Assembly: GCF_002355635.1 (NCBI RefSeq)
Contig: NZ_AP017558.1
Span: 2,666,001-2,730,000 of the forward strand
From: Halopenitus persicus
Lineage (GTDB): Archaea > Halobacteriota > Halobacteria > Halobacteriales > Haloferacaceae
Length of the DNA stretch: 64,000 bases
Direction of reading: 5' to 3'
The notes under the pieces were generated by a model that ran no database searches, was not told the origin of the DNA, and worked only from the letters and a program-made list of their open reading frames with translations. The position numbers and the translations under genes are program-made. Below, in pieces: positions 52,257-59,593 of this stretch. Each line of letters opens with the position of its first letter. Positions within the stretch are counted from its first letter, which is position 1.

Positions 52257-53348
52257 TCACCGCCGCAGCGTCCGATATCGTGCCCGCTCGCGCCGGCGCT
52301 CGAGCAACCGCGTGATCCCCTTCCCGGGCCCGCCCTCGATCGGCCACCCCTGGGTGCGCCAGGCGGGTGGCTCCGGGGACACCGAGGGACACGAGCTCGA
52401 ACACTCGCGGGCGGTCGGACAGCGACCCTTCGCGGCGCAGTGGGGACGCATCGCCTCGCCCGCGTGAGCCAGCTGAAAGTGGCGACAGTCGGGTCGCATC
52501 GTGTCGTGGAACGAGCGCCAGCCTCTGCCGTAGACGCGCTCGGCAAGGACGAGCCGGCGGGTTTCGCGGTCCGGATCGGTCGCGGCGGCGTTCGATCCGG
52601 CGTCGCCGTCACTCCCGTCGCCGTCCTCATCGCCGCCACCGCCATCGCCGCCACCGGCGTCACCGCCGGTATCGCCGTTTCCCACGGTTCGGAGGTCGCT
52701 CGGGAGCCACGCGACCGTCCCCGACTCGGGATCCACGCCCGTCCCGAAGTCGGTGAGCACGATGCCGGCCTCGATCGGGATCTCGCGTCTGAGTGCCGGC
52801 TCGAGCCGCGACCCCGTCGCCTCCGTCGCGAGCCAGGTCTCGTCGAGAAGCCCGGCGTCGACGTCGTACTCGAGCTGGTCGGCGAGCGCCGCGGCGGCGC
52901 TCGCGTCGAGGTCCGGCTTGTTCTCGATCGCGACGATCCGGCGGACCCAGTCGGGGTACGGTCGCGTGCGTCGGATCTCGATCCGGCCGCCCGCGTCCCC
53001 GCTCGTGCGCTCGTCGATCAGGCCGCGGTCGGCCGCCCGATGGACCGCCTCGCGAACGTATCGCCAGGGATAGTCCGGCTCGGGAAGCGCATCACGATAC
53101 CACTCCCAGTCGGGCGGCGCCTCGCGGACGATCCCGAGCAGCTCGCGGTCGATCTCCCGGTCGCCGAGGGCCCGGCGCCGGCGAAACCCGTCGGGGTCCA
53201 CCTCGACGACGACGGTGTCCCACCGGCGCCGTCGGGTGCCGACCTGGCGGCCGACGATCGCGGGCGTCGGGTCGCCGTCCGGGCGCCAGGTCAACTCGGC
53301 CCACCGGCAGACGAGCAGCTCGTAGCCGAACTCGGCGTCTGGAACCAC
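52257..53348 (-). CDS. DUF5787-like protein: nuclease-like core with Cys/His cluster
   Basis: 363 residues from a GTG at 53348 (VVPDAEFGYELLVCRWAEL); the frame is open further upstream, but that part would overlap the methylase promoter. The N-terminal half resembles PD-(D/E)XK nucleases: DTVVVEVDPDGF early on, then VRRIVAIENKPDLDASAAAALADQLEYDVDAGLLDETWLAT, with E-x-K in IENKPD. A 30-residue Gly/Asp insert follows. The C-terminal region has Cys and His residues spaced as in a metal or Fe-S site (PDCRHFQLAH, RPHCAAKGRCPTARECSSSC). The family is haloarchaeal and uncharacterised. Divergent from a DNA adenine methylase. Confidence 0.7.
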   Translation of the reverse strand: MVPDAEFGYELLVCRWAELTWRPDGDPTPAIVGRQVGTRRRRWDTVVVEVDPDGFRRRRALGDREIDRELLGIVREAPPDWEWYRDALPEPDYPWRYVREAVHRAADRGLIDERTSGDAGGRIEIRRTRPYPDWVRRIVAIENKPDLDASAAAALADQLEYDVDAGLLDETWLATEATGSRLEPALRREIPIEAGIVLTDFGTGVDPESGTVAWLPSDLRTVGNGDTGGDAGGGDGGGGDEDGDGSDGDAGSNAAATDPDRETRRLVLAERVYGRGWRSFHDTMRPDCRHFQLAHAGEAMRPHCAAKGRCPTARECSSSCPSVSPEPPAWRTQGWPIEGGPGKGITRLLERRRERARYRTLRR

Positions 53349-53408
53349 GCTTCGGCGTGGGTCGCGCTCGTACAAAACGGTACGGCCGCGGGACGGCTCG
53401 ACGAGGCG

Positions 53409-53415
53409 TTTATAA
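53409..53415 (+). promoter_or_regulatory. TATA box of the adenine methylase gene
   Basis: TTTATAA, 32-38 nt before the ATG at 53447. Its presence argues against extending the divergent DUF5787-like gene upstream to 53444. Confidence 0.55.
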
Positions 53416-53446
53416 CCCCGGCGCGAGGAGTACCGCGCGAACACGA

Positions 53447-54373
53447 ATGGCGAAGCCCGTGTTGAAGTGGGCCGGCGGGAAACGGCAACTTCTCGAGGCG
53501 ATCTACCGGCGGTTCCCGACCGACTATGACCGATATCACGAGCCCTTCTTCGGCGGCGGCGCGGTCTTCTTCGACCTCGAGCCCGCGAACGCGACGATCA
53601 ACGACACGAACCCGCGGCTCGTCAACTTCTACGAGCAGGTCCGGGACGCGCCGGAGGCGCTGATCGACCGCCTCGAGTCGTTCGACGATCCGGAGGCCGA
53701 CCCCGACCCCGACCTGGCGTTCGCCGAGGAGACGCTGCGGGGAGCCACGGTCGATGCCTACTACTACCAGCAGCGCGCTCGGTTCAACAGGCGCCCCTAC
53801 GGAGAGTCGTTCGACGCGCTCGAGGAGGCCGCGCTGTTGGCCTATCTCAACCGGACCTGCTACAACGGGCTCTACCGCGAGAACGCCGACGGTGGATTCA
53901 ACGTTCCGATCGGCCGATACGCCGATCCGGACTGGGTGCAGGCCGACCGGATCCGGGAGGCCAGCCGCGTGCTGCAGGGGGCGACGATCCACAACCGCGA
54001 CTTCGAGTACGTCCGGGAGGTCGCGACGCCGGACGACCTGGTCTACGTCGATCCGCCCTACGAGCCGATGAGTCCGACCGCGAACTTCACCGACTACAGC
54101 GCGGACGGATTCGATCGCGAGGACCAGGAACGGCTTATCGATCTCGTGACGGACCTGGACGACGCCGGCGTTTCCGTCGTCGTCTCCAACAGCGGCGTGA
54201 CCGCCGACCGCTACCTCGAGGCAGGACTCGACGTCGATCTCGAGGGCGCCACGCGGGCGATCAACAGCGACGCGAGCAACCGCGATGAGGTCGACGAGAT
54301 CATTGCGACGACCGTGCCTGACGAGCGGCGACGCGGGACGGCCCAGACCGGACTGGGCGAGTTCTCGGAGTGA
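53447..54373 (+). CDS. dam: D12-class (Dam-like) DNA N6-adenine methyltransferase
   Basis: 308 residues. Hallmarks of the D12/Dam family in order: KPVLKWAGGKRQLLEAI at the N-terminus (SAM motif X), YHEPFFGGGAVFFDLEP (motif I), YLNRTCYNGLYRENADGGFNVPIG, the catalytic DPPY in DLVYVDPPYEPMSPTANF, and VVSNSG. Most members methylate GATC; the target here is not proven. The protein ends QTGLGEFSE, which fits a PCNA-interacting box (Q-x-x-L-x-x-F) like the DinB tail in this window. The stop codon starts an 8-bp triple repeat. Confidence 0.9.
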   Translation: MAKPVLKWAGGKRQLLEAIYRRFPTDYDRYHEPFFGGGAVFFDLEPANATINDTNPRLVNFYEQVRDAPEALIDRLESFDDPEADPDPDLAFAEETLRGATVDAYYYQQRARFNRRPYGESFDALEEAALLAYLNRTCYNGLYRENADGGFNVPIGRYADPDWVQADRIREASRVLQGATIHNRDFEYVREVATPDDLVYVDPPYEPMSPTANFTDYSADGFDREDQERLIDLVTDLDDAGVSVVVSNSGVTADRYLEAGLDVDLEGATRAINSDASNRDEVDEIIATTVPDERRRGTAQTGLGEFSE

Positions 54374-54394
54374 CCGGATGACCGGATGACCGGA
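54371..54394 (+). repeat. Triple 8-bp repeat starting with the stop codon of the methylase gene
   Basis: TGACCGGA three times in tandem. The first TGA is the stop codon; the next two TGA fall in the other two reading frames. Confidence 0.9.
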
Positions 54395-54414
54395 GCGACG
54401 GTCTCCTCGCCGCG

Positions 54415-56172
54415 TCACTCCTCGGACGCCGACTCACCGTCACGATCTGCGGATCGGGGATCGTCCCCGGTCGGCAGCTCCGTCGCCGACGTCTCGAGGT
54501 CGACCCCGGTGAACTCGAACCGCGCGCCGCCGGATTCGGCGTCGGTCACGCGGACGTTCCAGCCGTGTCCGGCCGTGATCTCCCTGACGATCGAGAGGCC
54601 GAACCCGGTCCCGTCGTTCGCCGTCGAATGGCCTGCCTCGAAGACGCGATCACGATCGGCGTCGGGGATTCCGGGGCCGTCGTCCGCGACGTAGAAGCCG
54701 TCGCCGTTCGGAAGCGTTCCGACCGTGATGGTCACGTCCTGGCCGCCGTGTTCGACCGCGTTGCCGAAGAGATTTTCCAGCACCTGCGTGAGCCGGCTCC
54801 GGTCGGCGTCGACGACTGCGTCGGTGCGAATCGACAGGTCGGCGTCGGCCGTTTCGACGGTGACCCAGCAGTCCCGACAGCAATCGGCAAGCGCGACGGG
54901 CCCGGTCTCGGTGATCGACTCGCCCTCCCGCGCGAGCGTCAGGAGGTCCGTGATGAGCGCGTCCATCCGATCGAGCGAGCGGTCGATCGCCGCCAGATGC
55001 TCCCGCCGATCGGCGTCCGTTTCGTCCGTAGCGGCGTCCGTTTCGTCCGTGGTGGCGTCCGTTTCGTCCGTAGCGGCGTCCGTTTCGTCCGCGGTGGCGT
55101 CGGATCGATCCGCCTCCATCGCGAGATCGAGTCGGCCGATCGCGACGTTGAGGGGATTCCGCAGGTCGTGGCTCACGATGCTCGCGAAGCGTTCGAGCCG
55201 CTCGTTGCGGTCGCGGAGCTCGGCGGTCGAGCGGCGGCGCTCCAGCTCGTAGCTCGTCCACTTGGTCAGCAGCCGCACCATCGATCGCTCGGCGTCCGAA
55301 ACGGGGCGGTCCCGCGCGCTCGTCGCCGCGAAACAGAGCGTTCCGTACAGCTCGCCGTCGACGATGACCTTCCCGCCGACGTACGAGCCGAGATCGAAGC
55401 GCTCGTACGCCGGGTCCCCGTCCCATCCGGCCGCGCCCGCGTCGCGGATGGCGAGGAGGTCCGGCGTCTCGATCGTCTTCCGGCAGTACGCCTCCGAGAG
55501 CGGGCACGACTCGCCCGGCTGCAGCTCCGGATGGGACCCGTGTGCCCGGACGATCGTCTGCTGCCGATCGCTTGGCGGTGCCCCCGTGACCACGTCGTCG
55601 GCGACGGGGACGGTCACGTCGTCCGCCCCGGCGACGCCCTCGGCGGAGATCCGGGTGAGAAACCCGTACGGGAGGTCGAGCTCCGCGCAGCCGATCGCCA
55701 GCAGACGATCGATCTTCTCCTCGAAGCTGTAGTCGCGATCGGTGGTCACGTCGTAGAGGCTCCGGAGGAACCCCGAGAGCGTCTCGAGCTCGCGCTCGCG
55801 CCGCTTTCGATCGGTGACGTCACGCGCGATCCCGACCGCGTACCGGCGGCCGCTCTCGGGATCCGGCTCGGCGTAGACGTCGGTTTTGATCCAGCGCACC
55901 TCGCCGTCGACGCGGATCCGGTACTCGATCGAATCCTCGTCTATCTCCCCGGAGAGGATCCGCCGGACCGACCGCTCGAACTCGGCCGCATTTCGCGGGT
56001 GAACGACGCGCCGTTCGAACGCCTCCCAGGTCGGGATGGCCGCCTCGTCGACCCCGAAGAGACGGTCGAGTTCCCCGAGGTGGGAGACCGCTCCCGACTC
56101 GGCGTCGATCTCGAAGAACACCGAATCGGTCCGCTCCAGGGCGAGTTCGAGGCGGTCGTCCGAGAGCGTCAT
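54415..56172 (-). CDS. PAS-GAF sensor histidine kinase
   Basis: 585 residues from the ATG at 56172. PAS domain (residues 8-125: LERTDSVFFEIDAESGAVSHLGELDRLFGV ... GIARDVTDRKRRE) is followed by a GAF domain (about 140-310, with SCPLSEAYCRKTI and SYVGGKVIVDGELYGTLCFAA). HisKA has phosphoacceptor His in FASIVSHDLRNPLN, and HATPase has N-box NLFGNAVEHGG, G1 DDGPGIPD and G2 GTGFGLSIVREI. The kinase has no membrane segments, so it probably senses a cytoplasmic signal. An acidic repeat (ATDETDA, four copies) is inserted in the helical hairpin after the H-box. No response regulator is adjacent. Confidence 0.92.
   Translation of the reverse strand: MTLSDDRLELALERTDSVFFEIDAESGAVSHLGELDRLFGVDEAAIPTWEAFERRVVHPRNAAEFERSVRRILSGEIDEDSIEYRIRVDGEVRWIKTDVYAEPDPESGRRYAVGIARDVTDRKRRERELETLSGFLRSLYDVTTDRDYSFEEKIDRLLAIGCAELDLPYGFLTRISAEGVAGADDVTVPVADDVVTGAPPSDRQQTIVRAHGSHPELQPGESCPLSEAYCRKTIETPDLLAIRDAGAAGWDGDPAYERFDLGSYVGGKVIVDGELYGTLCFAATSARDRPVSDAERSMVRLLTKWTSYELERRRSTAELRDRNERLERFASIVSHDLRNPLNVAIGRLDLAMEADRSDATADETDAATDETDATTDETDAATDETDADRREHLAAIDRSLDRMDALITDLLTLAREGESITETGPVALADCCRDCWVTVETADADLSIRTDAVVDADRSRLTQVLENLFGNAVEHGGQDVTITVGTLPNGDGFYVADDGPGIPDADRDRVFEAGHSTANDGTGFGLSIVREITAGHGWNVRVTDAESGGARFEFTGVDLETSATELPTGDDPRSADRDGESASEE
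55012..55095 (-). repeat. Four 21-bp tandem repeats inside the histidine kinase gene
   Basis: Units of GGCGTCCGTTTCGTCCGTAG plus C (plus-strand notation) at 55012, 55033, 55054 and 55075, differing only in the last few bases. They encode repeated ATDETDA in the kinase and preserve the reading frame. Confidence 0.92.
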
Positions 56173-56348
56173 CTGTGGCTGCCCATACGAACCGTTTCGG
56201 CGATGGGCTAATAAAGTGTCTGCGTGCGAACCACATATCCGAGACGCCCCGGCACGGACCGTCCGGGGCCCCGTCATTCGCCCGAGCGATCGACGGGGCC
56301 CCATCGTATCGCCGGAACTCCTAAGTCGGTGTCACCGTACCGTCACGT

Positions 56349-57347
56349 ATGGCCCTCCACGCCCTCCAGGACGTCGACGACGCCATCGAGGCGACGCGGT
56401 CGTTCCTGTTTCCTCCACGGATAGGTCGTTGGCTCAAGCTCGCCCTCGTCGCGTTCTTCGTCGGCGGATCTGGGTTCCCAACCGCCCAGTTCAACGCCGG
56501 AAGCAGCATCCCCGGACCGTCGGATCCGCCGTCATCGACGCCGCCCGGGGACCTCCCGACGTCGATCCCGGACGACGTGCTCCCGTTTCTCGTCGTCGGG
56601 ATCGCCCTCGTGATCCTGGTCGGGATCGTGCTCGGGGTCATTGGGGCGACGATGGAGTTCGTCCTGATCGAGTCGCTGCGGCAGCGACGCGTCGTACTGC
56701 GGGAGTATCTGAGCGACCGGTGGCGACAGGGGCTCCGCCTGTTCGGGTTCCGAATCCTGATCGGGCTCCCGGTCGCGGTGCTGTTCCTCGGCTGGGTCGG
56801 GCTGTTCATCGCCTCCCTGGGCGGCATCATCGACCCGGTGATCGCCTTCCCGACGTTCCTGGTCGGACTGGCCGTCCTGATCCTCCTCGGCATCCTGTTC
56901 GCGATCGTGGACACGCTCACGACCGTTTTCGTCGTCCCGATCATGACGATGACTGACGCCGGCGTGCTCGCCGCCTGGCGCCGGCTGTGGGCGTCGATCC
57001 GGGTCGCCTGGAAACAGTACCTCGCGTACCTCCTGGTGGCCGGCCTCCTGGGGATCGCGGCCGGACTGCTCGGCTCGATCGTCACCGGCGTCGTCGCGAT
57101 CGGACTGCTCCTCCCGGTCGCCGTGCTCGGGGCGATCGTCTACGCCACCGTCACGTTCGCCTCCACGGTCGGCACGGTCGTCCTGGCCCTCCTCGTCGCC
57201 GTGTTCCTCGCGGCGGTATTCGTGGTCTGGCTGCTCGTGCAGGCCGCCATCGTGACGTACCTCCGGTATTACGCGCTGTTGGTGCTCGGCGACGTCGAGC
57301 CGTCGCTGGATCTCATCCCCGACCAGCGCGCCGCGATCCGCGCGTAG
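56349..57347 (+). CDS. DUF7544-like polytopic membrane protein
   Basis: 332 residues. It starts MALHALQDVDDAIEATRSFLFP with an amphipathic helix, then GRWLKLALVAFFVGGSG; about six further hydrophobic segments follow after a Pro/Ser-rich loop (residues 52-75). Characteristic blocks are FVLIESLRQRRVVLREYLSDRWRQGLRLFGFR and LAAWRRLWASIRVAWKQYLAYLLV. This matches a haloarchaeal membrane family (glycerophosphodiester-like or DUF975-like topology) with no known function. Single-gene unit, divergent from the histidine kinase. Confidence 0.75.
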   Translation: MALHALQDVDDAIEATRSFLFPPRIGRWLKLALVAFFVGGSGFPTAQFNAGSSIPGPSDPPSSTPPGDLPTSIPDDVLPFLVVGIALVILVGIVLGVIGATMEFVLIESLRQRRVVLREYLSDRWRQGLRLFGFRILIGLPVAVLFLGWVGLFIASLGGIIDPVIAFPTFLVGLAVLILLGILFAIVDTLTTVFVVPIMTMTDAGVLAAWRRLWASIRVAWKQYLAYLLVAGLLGIAAGLLGSIVTGVVAIGLLLPVAVLGAIVYATVTFASTVGTVVLALLVAVFLAAVFVVWLLVQAAIVTYLRYYALLVLGDVEPSLDLIPDQRAAIRA

Positions 57348-57388
57348 TCGGACGGGAGCCGGTCGGTCGGAAAGCCCCGATCGGATCG

Positions 57389-57435
57389 CCGTCCACCTCA
57401 CTCACCGTCCACCTCACTCACCGTCCACCTCACTC
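57389..57435 (+). repeat. 16-bp tandem repeat between the DUF7544 and PQQ-dehydrogenase genes
   Basis: CCGTCCACCTCACTCA at 57389 and 57405, and a third copy at 57421 missing its last base. About 40 bp downstream of the DUF7544-like gene stop. Confidence 0.9.
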
Positions 57436-57551
57436 GACGTTCTCGATCCCAGACTCGGCATCGAGCTGGAGAGTCCGTACGGCGAATCCGCTGCACCCAA
57501 GCGGCCCTCCGCTCGGAGAGCTTTTTTGTAGCTGAGAGGGCATACTGGCGT

Positions 57552-58877
57552 ATGGATCGGCGACGGTTTCTCGCTGCGGTAACGGGCACGCTCGGCGGTC
57601 TGGCAGGGTGTGCTCTCCCCCCGTCGAGGTCGACCACGACCGCCGACCGGACGCCGACGGACGGCGAAACGACGGCGGTGCCCGCCCTCCCCTCGGTCGT
57701 GGGGCTCGACACGGTTGCGAGCGGTCTGCGCGTCCCGCTGGATATGGCCACCATCCCGGACGCCGCCGTCCAATACGTCGCCGAGCAGCACGGGCTGATC
57801 CGCGTCTTGGAGAACGGGGAACTTCGGTCCGAGCCGTTGCTGGACTTGCGCGAGACGGTCGTGACCGGCTACGAGATGGGTCTTCTCGGCATCGCGCCCC
57901 ACCCGGAGTTCGAGACCGATCGCCGCCTGTTCGTGCGCTACTCGGCCCCGCCACGGGCGGGGACGCCGTCGGGATTCAGCCACACCTTCGTCCTCGCCGA
58001 GTTCCGGGTTACGGAGGACGGGCGGGGCGTCCGACCCGACTCCGAGCGGACCGTCCTCACCATCCCCGAACCGCAAGCGAACCACAACGCTGGCTCCATC
58101 GTCTTCGGCCCGGACGGGTACCTCTACGTTGGGGTCGGCGACGGTGGCGCCGGTGGAGACCAGGGACGCGGTCACGTCTCCGACTGGTACGATGCGGTCC
58201 CGGGCGGCAACGGTCAGGACGTGACCGCCAATCGTCTCGGAAGCATTCTTCGGATCGACGTCGACGGCAGTCGGGGCGAGCGGGCCTACGCGATCCCGAA
58301 CGATAACCCGCTGGTCGGGGAGCCCGGCCCTGACGAACAGTTCGCGTGGGGATTCCGGAACCCGTGGCGGCTCGCCTTCGACGGTGCTGACCTCTACGCT
58401 GGAGACGTGGGTCAGAGCCGGTTTGAGGAGATCGATCGCGTCCGGAAGGGCGGTAATTATGGATGGAACGTGATGGAGGGGACCCACTGCTACGAGGCGG
58501 ACAGCTGTCCCGAAACCACGCCGCCGAGCGTCCGGGGCGGCGAACCGCTTCTGTCGCCGGTCGTCGAGTATCCCCACGACGGCGGTGTCGTTAGCGGAGT
58601 CTCGGTCATCACGGGCAACGTCTACCGCGGCCACGCGCTGCCCGGACTTCGTGGGCGGTTCGTGTTTGGCGACCACCGCGCGGAGGGGCGCTTGTTCGTC
58701 GCAACTCCCCGAAGCGAGGGACTGTGGCCGATCCAGCCGCTTCCCGTCGCGGACGACGATGCCGGGAGGCTGGCCCGTCTCTTCTCGTTCCACCGCCACG
58801 GCAGCGAGCTGTACGTCCTGGGAAGCACCGACGGCGGCAGCGGCGGTGGCGTATACCGTCTCCAACCAGCGACTTAG
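57552..58877 (+). CDS. PQQ-dependent aldose (glucose/sorbosone) dehydrogenase lipoprotein
   Basis: 441 residues. Tat-type signal and lipobox (RRRFLAAVTGTLGGLAGC) show export and lipid anchoring. The beta-propeller domain contains VASGLRVPLDMATIPD, MGLLGIAPHPEF, NHNAGSIVFGPDGYLYVGVGDGGAGGDQG, FAWGFRNPWRLAFDGADLYAGDVGQ and GGNYGWNVMEGTHCYE, all typical of soluble GDH-B/YliI-type aldose dehydrogenases. The CxxxxxC pair (HCYEADSC) suggests a disulfide. It oxidises sugars outside the membrane with PQQ as cofactor; no PQQ synthesis genes are near. Stop codon within a 19-bp duplication. Confidence 0.9.
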   Translation: MDRRRFLAAVTGTLGGLAGCALPPSRSTTTADRTPTDGETTAVPALPSVVGLDTVASGLRVPLDMATIPDAAVQYVAEQHGLIRVLENGELRSEPLLDLRETVVTGYEMGLLGIAPHPEFETDRRLFVRYSAPPRAGTPSGFSHTFVLAEFRVTEDGRGVRPDSERTVLTIPEPQANHNAGSIVFGPDGYLYVGVGDGGAGGDQGRGHVSDWYDAVPGGNGQDVTANRLGSILRIDVDGSRGERAYAIPNDNPLVGEPGPDEQFAWGFRNPWRLAFDGADLYAGDVGQSRFEEIDRVRKGGNYGWNVMEGTHCYEADSCPETTPPSVRGGEPLLSPVVEYPHDGGVVSGVSVITGNVYRGHALPGLRGRFVFGDHRAEGRLFVATPRSEGLWPIQPLPVADDDAGRLARLFSFHRHGSELYVLGSTDGGSGGGVYRLQPAT

Positions 58878-58909
58878 CGTCCACCCGGCCACTTAGCGTC
58901 CACCCGGCC
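58872..58909 (+). repeat. 19-bp tandem duplication containing the stop codon of the PQQ dehydrogenase
   Basis: ACTTAGCGTCCACCCGGCC at 58872-58890 and 58891-58909, identical. The TAG stop of the gene is in the first copy; the second copy's TAG lies in another frame. Confidence 0.9.
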
Positions 58910-59011
58910 ACCACTTCGGTCCCGGGTGCCGGCCTCCCGTCGCTCGCCGGCATCGTCGTTCCGCTTCTGACCAGTGCCGAGCCACAATGGGAGCCCCAGC
59001 AGCCTGTCCGC

Positions 59012-59470
59012 TCAGCGTTGCCCATACACGGCGAGGGGGGAATATTCTCGGCCGCTGATATCCTCGATCGTCAGGCCGATATATCGCAGGTCTATCTCCT
59101 CCGGAGAGACATTCAACACGTCAAAGTCCGGTGCGAAGACGGCGTTATCGGCCAAATTAAAGAACGCTTCCCCCTCTTCATCGTCGGGGATCTCATACAA
59201 CTCTCCCGTGACGATCACGCTTCGCCAGCGTTCGGGAGGGCCCTCCTCGTGTTCATACACCGTCAGGCAGGCAGTCGGATTCGACTCAAGGGCAGCCATC
59301 TTCCGGCTCTCAGCGTCTCCCTCCCGCTGCATCATGAAGCTGATCATCTCATCCCCATAGCCGAACGACATCGGGATTCCGTAGGGTTCCGTCCCTTCGA
59401 CCAAAGAAAGCACTCCGAGTCCGTTGTCGATGAGCACCTCCTCGATTTCGGCTTCATCGAGTGGCTTCAT
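59012..59470 (-). CDS. Pyridoxamine 5'-phosphate oxidase-like (split-barrel flavin) protein
   Basis: 152 residues from the ATG at 59470. KPLDEAEIEEVLIDNGLGVLSLVEGTEPYGIPMSFGYGDEMISFMMQ is the split-barrel start with the 'ylsl....pyg.P' motif; NPTACLTVYEHEEGPPERWRSVIVTGELYEI follows. The fold binds FMN, F420 or haem. Short haloarchaeal versions of this type are common, with unknown substrates. ATG 59470 is preferred to a start 24 nt upstream. Convergent with the PQQ dehydrogenase. Confidence 0.87.
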   Translation of the reverse strand: MKPLDEAEIEEVLIDNGLGVLSLVEGTEPYGIPMSFGYGDEMISFMMQREGDAESRKMAALESNPTACLTVYEHEEGPPERWRSVIVTGELYEIPDDEEGEAFFNLADNAVFAPDFDVLNVSPEEIDLRYIGLTIEDISGREYSPLAVYGQR

Positions 59471-59560
59471 ACAACCACCAGCGCCGGAAAGCACCTAAAA
59501 CTTGACGCACAGCGGTTGGCCACGAAACGGTTCCTCCGGAGCAACCCCTGTCAGTGAAAT

Positions 59561-59570
59561 ACACTTAATA
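59561..59570 (+). promoter_or_regulatory. TATA box of the signalling/glycosyltransferase operon
   Basis: ACACTTAATA, 24-33 nt before the ATG at 59594. Confidence 0.55.
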
Positions 59571-59593
59571 GTGAACCGTGAATAGCCGTTCGT

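Noticed and set aside
55012-55095. Possible CRISPR-like array
   Set aside because: Repeats are directly adjacent 21-bp units without spacers and lie in frame within a histidine kinase gene.
54415-56304. Longer start for the histidine kinase
   Set aside because: The extra 44 residues are Arg-rich and unlike a sensor; the ATG at 56172 begins directly before the PAS domain.
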